From Lactobacillus sp. UCMA15818 (lineage in GTDB: Bacteria > Bacillota > Bacilli > Lactobacillales > Lactobacillaceae): a stretch of 64,000 nucleotides of DNA. Made by a program: the position numbers and the translations under genes. The notes beneath the pieces are model-generated. The model was not told the DNA's origin, made no database searches, and was given only the letters and a program-made list of their open reading frames with translations. This document shows, piece after piece, positions 61,588 through 64,000 of the stretch; positions within the stretch are counted from its first letter, which is position 1, and each line of letters opens with the position of its first letter. The stretch is from NCBI RefSeq assembly GCF_030400225.1, contig NZ_VJYB01000002.1, positions 314,207-378,206 of the forward strand, written 5' to 3'.

Positions 61588-62082
61588 ATGGATATTAAAA
61601 AACTAACGGATGCAGTTCGCTTTCGTCAGATTGGTCATGAATATAGAATTGAACAAAGAATTCCTGCTAATAAGTTAATGAATGCTTATTTTGAGTTGAA
61701 CTATCGTATAGGAGAACTTTTCAAGCAAACACTGGTTGCTGACAAGGACACTGGAGATTCTGTAGAAACTTTGGACTTATATTGCGAAGCATTAATTCCT
61801 TTTTTTCAAGTAGCTAATGATAAAAAATGGACATATTTGTTATTAGTATCTGATGAGGAATTACACGAACTTGAAGGTAAGTGGAAGACACAATCATTTG
61901 CAAAGATTTATTTGATTTTACAAAAGATGCTCAATCAAAGTTATTTTGAACATCAATCCAACTCATTCCAACATGCCTGGCATCTATTTCTGAAGTTTGG
62001 CGTTGTTGAGCTGGGGCTTTCACTTAATCAGATTGAAGAGTGTTTTCTCAGCTTGTGTGCCAAAAATGAGTCTGATTCTTAA
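61588..62082 (+). CDS. Unknown protein (operon gene 3)
   Basis: 164 residues, all-alpha (VRFRQIGHEYRIEQRIPANK, FAKIYLILQKMLNQSYFEHQ). GAGGAGC precedes ATG 61588, 24 nt after gene 2. No recognised family. The operon ends at the hairpin 62133-62178. Confidence 0.68.
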   Translation: MDIKKLTDAVRFRQIGHEYRIEQRIPANKLMNAYFELNYRIGELFKQTLVADKDTGDSVETLDLYCEALIPFFQVANDKKWTYLLLVSDEELHELEGKWKTQSFAKIYLILQKMLNQSYFEHQSNSFQHAWHLFLKFGVVELGLSLNQIEECFLSLCAKNESDS

Positions 62083-62132
62083 GACAAGTTCATGAGATAC
62101 AATTTTGAGAATATGTTTTTATCCAAAACAAA

Positions 62133-62178
62133 ATAGGGACTGGGTCAAAAGTTAAATTTTGATTCAGTCTCTATTTAT
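62133..62178. terminator. Bidirectional terminator, member of the dispersed repeat
   Basis: GGGACTGGGTCAAAA / TTTTGATTCAGTCTC hairpin, flanked by A-rich and T-rich stretches. Its reverse complement matches the segments at 45336-45372 and 47305-47350. Confidence 0.8.
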
Positions 62179-62233
62179 TACGAATAACCCTGTTGCATAT
62201 TTTGACATTTATGTGCTTTAGAAATACAGAATA

Positions 62234-63163
62234 TTATTGCTGCTTCTTATCTACGAAATCAAATAATGCACCTTCACGCAATCCATGGTTTGAAAATAGT
62301 ATTTGTGGAATATGTAGTGTCCGCAGAATTAGGGAAATTGGCATAAGACCACCTACAATAACGTCAGCACGAGCCTTTGCAAGCCCCGGGATCTTCTCTC
62401 GTTCACTCTTATCCAAGTCTACTAGTTCAGCAAAGATAGTAAAAGCAGCATCACTGCTCAGTGTAAAGCCATGAACGTCTGGCGGATTTTCGGCATCAAT
62501 TTTGCGACGGGCAATCTTTGCCAAAGTACGATTACTTCCGCCCAGAACTACGAGGTTTGTCTTGTGAGCATCCACTAGCCAGTCAACATCTGTCAAGGCT
62601 TTTTCTACATCAGTCATTGCGAGAAACAATTCAGAAGCTTTAATCTTGTTGTCAAGGTTGAACGCTTGAGAGATAGTTACGGATCCGAGTGGGAGACTTA
62701 TTAGGTGTGCTACTTGCTTTTGCTTTACCAGAATCAATTCGGTACTTGCACCGCCCGTGTCAATAATTAGGCAATTCTTGCCAACATCGAGAGTCCGAGT
62801 TACTCCCAAAAAGTCTAGATAGGCTTCGCGTTCACCGGTAATTACCTCGAAGTCAATGCCAACCTTTTCTTTTACAAGTTTCAAGAATTCCGCTTGATTG
62901 GTTGCAACTCGAACAGCTGCAGTTGCCAAAGCTTCAATATGAAGATGAGGGATTTTTTCGTAAACCGTTTCAAATTTTTCAAGTGCATCAAGTGTCCGTT
63001 CAATAGGTTCTTTTTGAAGGACCTTTTCTGCACCCATGTTTTCTGAAAGACGAACCATTTCTTTTAATTGGTGAGTAACCTTGGTTGTACCATCATCATT
63101 GATCTGAGTTATAGTCATTCTGACTGAATTAGATCCAAGATCAATCACCGCAAAATTAATCAT
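62234..63163 (-). CDS. ppx: Ppx/GppA-type exopolyphosphatase
   Basis: 309 residues. AVIDLGSNSVRMTITQI, EALATAAVRVATN, VITGEREAYLDFLG and CLIIDTGGASTELILV are the acetate/sugar kinase-fold motifs of Ppx/GppA. Releases phosphate from polyphosphate or from pppGpp. Start ATG 63163 with AGGAGGAA upstream; it lies 4 nt after the ppk stop. Short form (about 310) as is usual in lactobacilli. Confidence 0.92.
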   Translation of the reverse strand: MINFAVIDLGSNSVRMTITQINDDGTTKVTHQLKEMVRLSENMGAEKVLQKEPIERTLDALEKFETVYEKIPHLHIEALATAAVRVATNQAEFLKLVKEKVGIDFEVITGEREAYLDFLGVTRTLDVGKNCLIIDTGGASTELILVKQKQVAHLISLPLGSVTISQAFNLDNKIKASELFLAMTDVEKALTDVDWLVDAHKTNLVVLGGSNRTLAKIARRKIDAENPPDVHGFTLSSDAAFTIFAELVDLDKSEREKIPGLAKARADVIVGGLMPISLILRTLHIPQILFSNHGLREGALFDFVDKKQQ

Positions 63164-63167
63164 TTCT

Positions 63168-64000
63168 TTATTCCTCCTTACCACTACCGGGCAGTTGTGG
63201 AGAAACGTCGTGATGAGTCATCGGAATAAAAGTTGAAGTATTCCTTTTTTCTGCACGCTGCTGATCCAGTAGCAATTGATTTTTTTGTTCTGCCTCTTTT
63301 ATAAAGTGTTCTTGTGCATTCAGACGTGTATGACCACGACGATCTATATGTGTAAAGATATTGTCTTGCAACGTCCGTGTCTTAACATTATCATCCCACA
63401 TTGTCCCAAAAATTGAAATGATTTTCTGTCTGATATTATCATCTAATGCAGGAAATAGTAATTCTACTCTCCGATTAAGATTCCTAGTCATCATATCTGC
63501 ACTAGAAAGATAGACATCTTCATTTCCTTCGTTATAAAAGTAATAGATACGACTATGTTCAAGGAAACGGCCAACAATTGAATGAACTTCTATGTTGTCG
63601 CTAACACCGGGAATATTGGTCTTTAGACAGCATATTCCGCGAATAATCAATTGAATTTTGACGCCAGCCGCAGAAGCTTCATACAAATGCTCAATAATCT
63701 CCTGATCGGACAAAGAGTTCATCTTCATTTTGATGGTGGCTTTGTGTCCTGCTTTTGCAGCCAAGATTTCATCATCAATCTTTTTATTAATGAATGACCG
63801 AATACGCTTAGGGGAGATATGCAATTTATGGAAATATGGTGGCTCTGAATAACCTGACAGCATATTAAATAAATTAGAGGCATCGATTCCAATGTCGCCG
63901 TTAGCGGTGATAATTCCCATATCGGTATAGAAGTTAGCAGTCACATCATTATAATTACCAGTTCCAAGATGAATATACCTACGGATTCCATCATTGTCAT
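63168..64000 (-). CDS. ppk: Polyphosphate kinase, C-terminal part (runs off the window)
   Basis: The visible 277 codons continue past the edge: YIHLGTGNYNDVTANFYTDM then ...GRFLEHSRIYYFYN, with the PPK phospho-His (EHSR), YLSSADMMTRNLNRRVELLF and PFIRRI-like segments. PPK1 makes polyphosphate from ATP; the full enzyme is about 690-720 residues, so about 430 residues lie outside. Operon with ppx. The Gln/His/Pro-rich tail after residue ~225 of the visible part is specific to the lineage. Confidence 0.95.
   Translation of the reverse strand, partial: DNDGIRRYIHLGTGNYNDVTANFYTDMGIITANGDIGIDASNLFNMLSGYSEPPYFHKLHISPKRIRSFINKKIDDEILAAKAGHKATIKMKMNSLSDQEIIEHLYEASAAGVKIQLIIRGICCLKTNIPGVSDNIEVHSIVGRFLEHSRIYYFYNEGNEDVYLSSADMMTRNLNRRVELLFPALDDNIRQKIISIFGTMWDDNVKTRTLQDNIFTHIDRRGHTRLNAQEHFIKEAEQKNQLLLDQQRAEKRNTSTFIPMTHHDVSPQLPGSGKEE

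Overview
The window looks like chromosome of a low-GC lactic acid bacterium of the family Lactobacillaceae. The evidence is a KxYKxGKxW-signal, LPxTG-anchored mucus-binding-type adhesin, BioY under a BirA-type operator, a mevalonate-pathway HMG-CoA synthase, a T-box-controlled ECF transporter, and an EPS locus with LCP/Wzd/Wze/Wzb genes. A c-di-GMP set (two GGDEF proteins, one EAL) is compatible with the Liquorilactobacillus/Ligilactobacillus side of the family. The species cannot be decided from sequence alone. One end is cut: ppk runs off at 64000.

Layout. (1) 0.5-7.7 kb: an OmpR-type two-component system followed by a cell-envelope operon: a degenerate PAP2 protein, a GtrB-like polyprenyl-phosphate glycosyltransferase, a DedA protein, an active-looking PAP2 phosphatase and a large GT-C-like membrane protein. 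I read it as an undecaprenyl-phosphate recycling and envelope-glycosylation module. (2) 7.8-14.3 kb: bioY, an aminotransferase, the large adhesin and glutamate racemase murI. (3) 14.5-23.4 kb: an accessory island of toxin-antitoxin (TA) modules and mobile-element debris. Its centre is a toxin-antitoxin-chaperone (TAC) locus. The MqsR-like toxin gene is split cleanly by a TnpB-only IS605-type element, and the two halves rejoin in frame if the element is removed. The XRE antitoxin and SecB-like chaperone genes that follow are intact. HigBA-like and MazEF-like pairs, orphan antitoxins, two internally deleted copies of the TnpB element and two copies of a 26-residue hydrophobic peptide gene (type I toxin-like) follow. 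(4) 23.6-25.2 kb: divergent genes for a SigH/ComX-like sigma factor and a ComK-like protein. (5) 25.4-38.1 kb: an EPS cluster with priming transferase, a truncated UDP-glucose dehydrogenase relic, glycosyltransferases, Wzy, a LicD/IspD-like/epimerase cassette, then LytR, Wzd, Wze and Wzb. No Wzx flippase is visible. (6) 38.7-43.5 kb: two membrane diguanylate cyclases flanking a 778-residue exported protein. (7) 43.6-57.2 kb: transporters and metabolism (TauE, APC permease, CodB-CodA, dehydrogenases, T-box ECF transporter, LOG-family protein, CrcB pair). (8) 57.5-64 kb: an EAL protein, mvaS, three unknown genes, and ppx-ppk on the minus strand.

The strongest candidate for something new is the 14.5-17.5 kb TAC locus with the TnpB element in the toxin gene. 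The sequence just past the element end, which a TnpB omega-RNA would use as guide, is the continuation of the toxin gene. A functional TnpB would therefore recognise the intact toxin allele. The second candidate is the duplicated 'deleted TnpB element + small hydrophobic peptide' unit at 21.3-22.9 kb.
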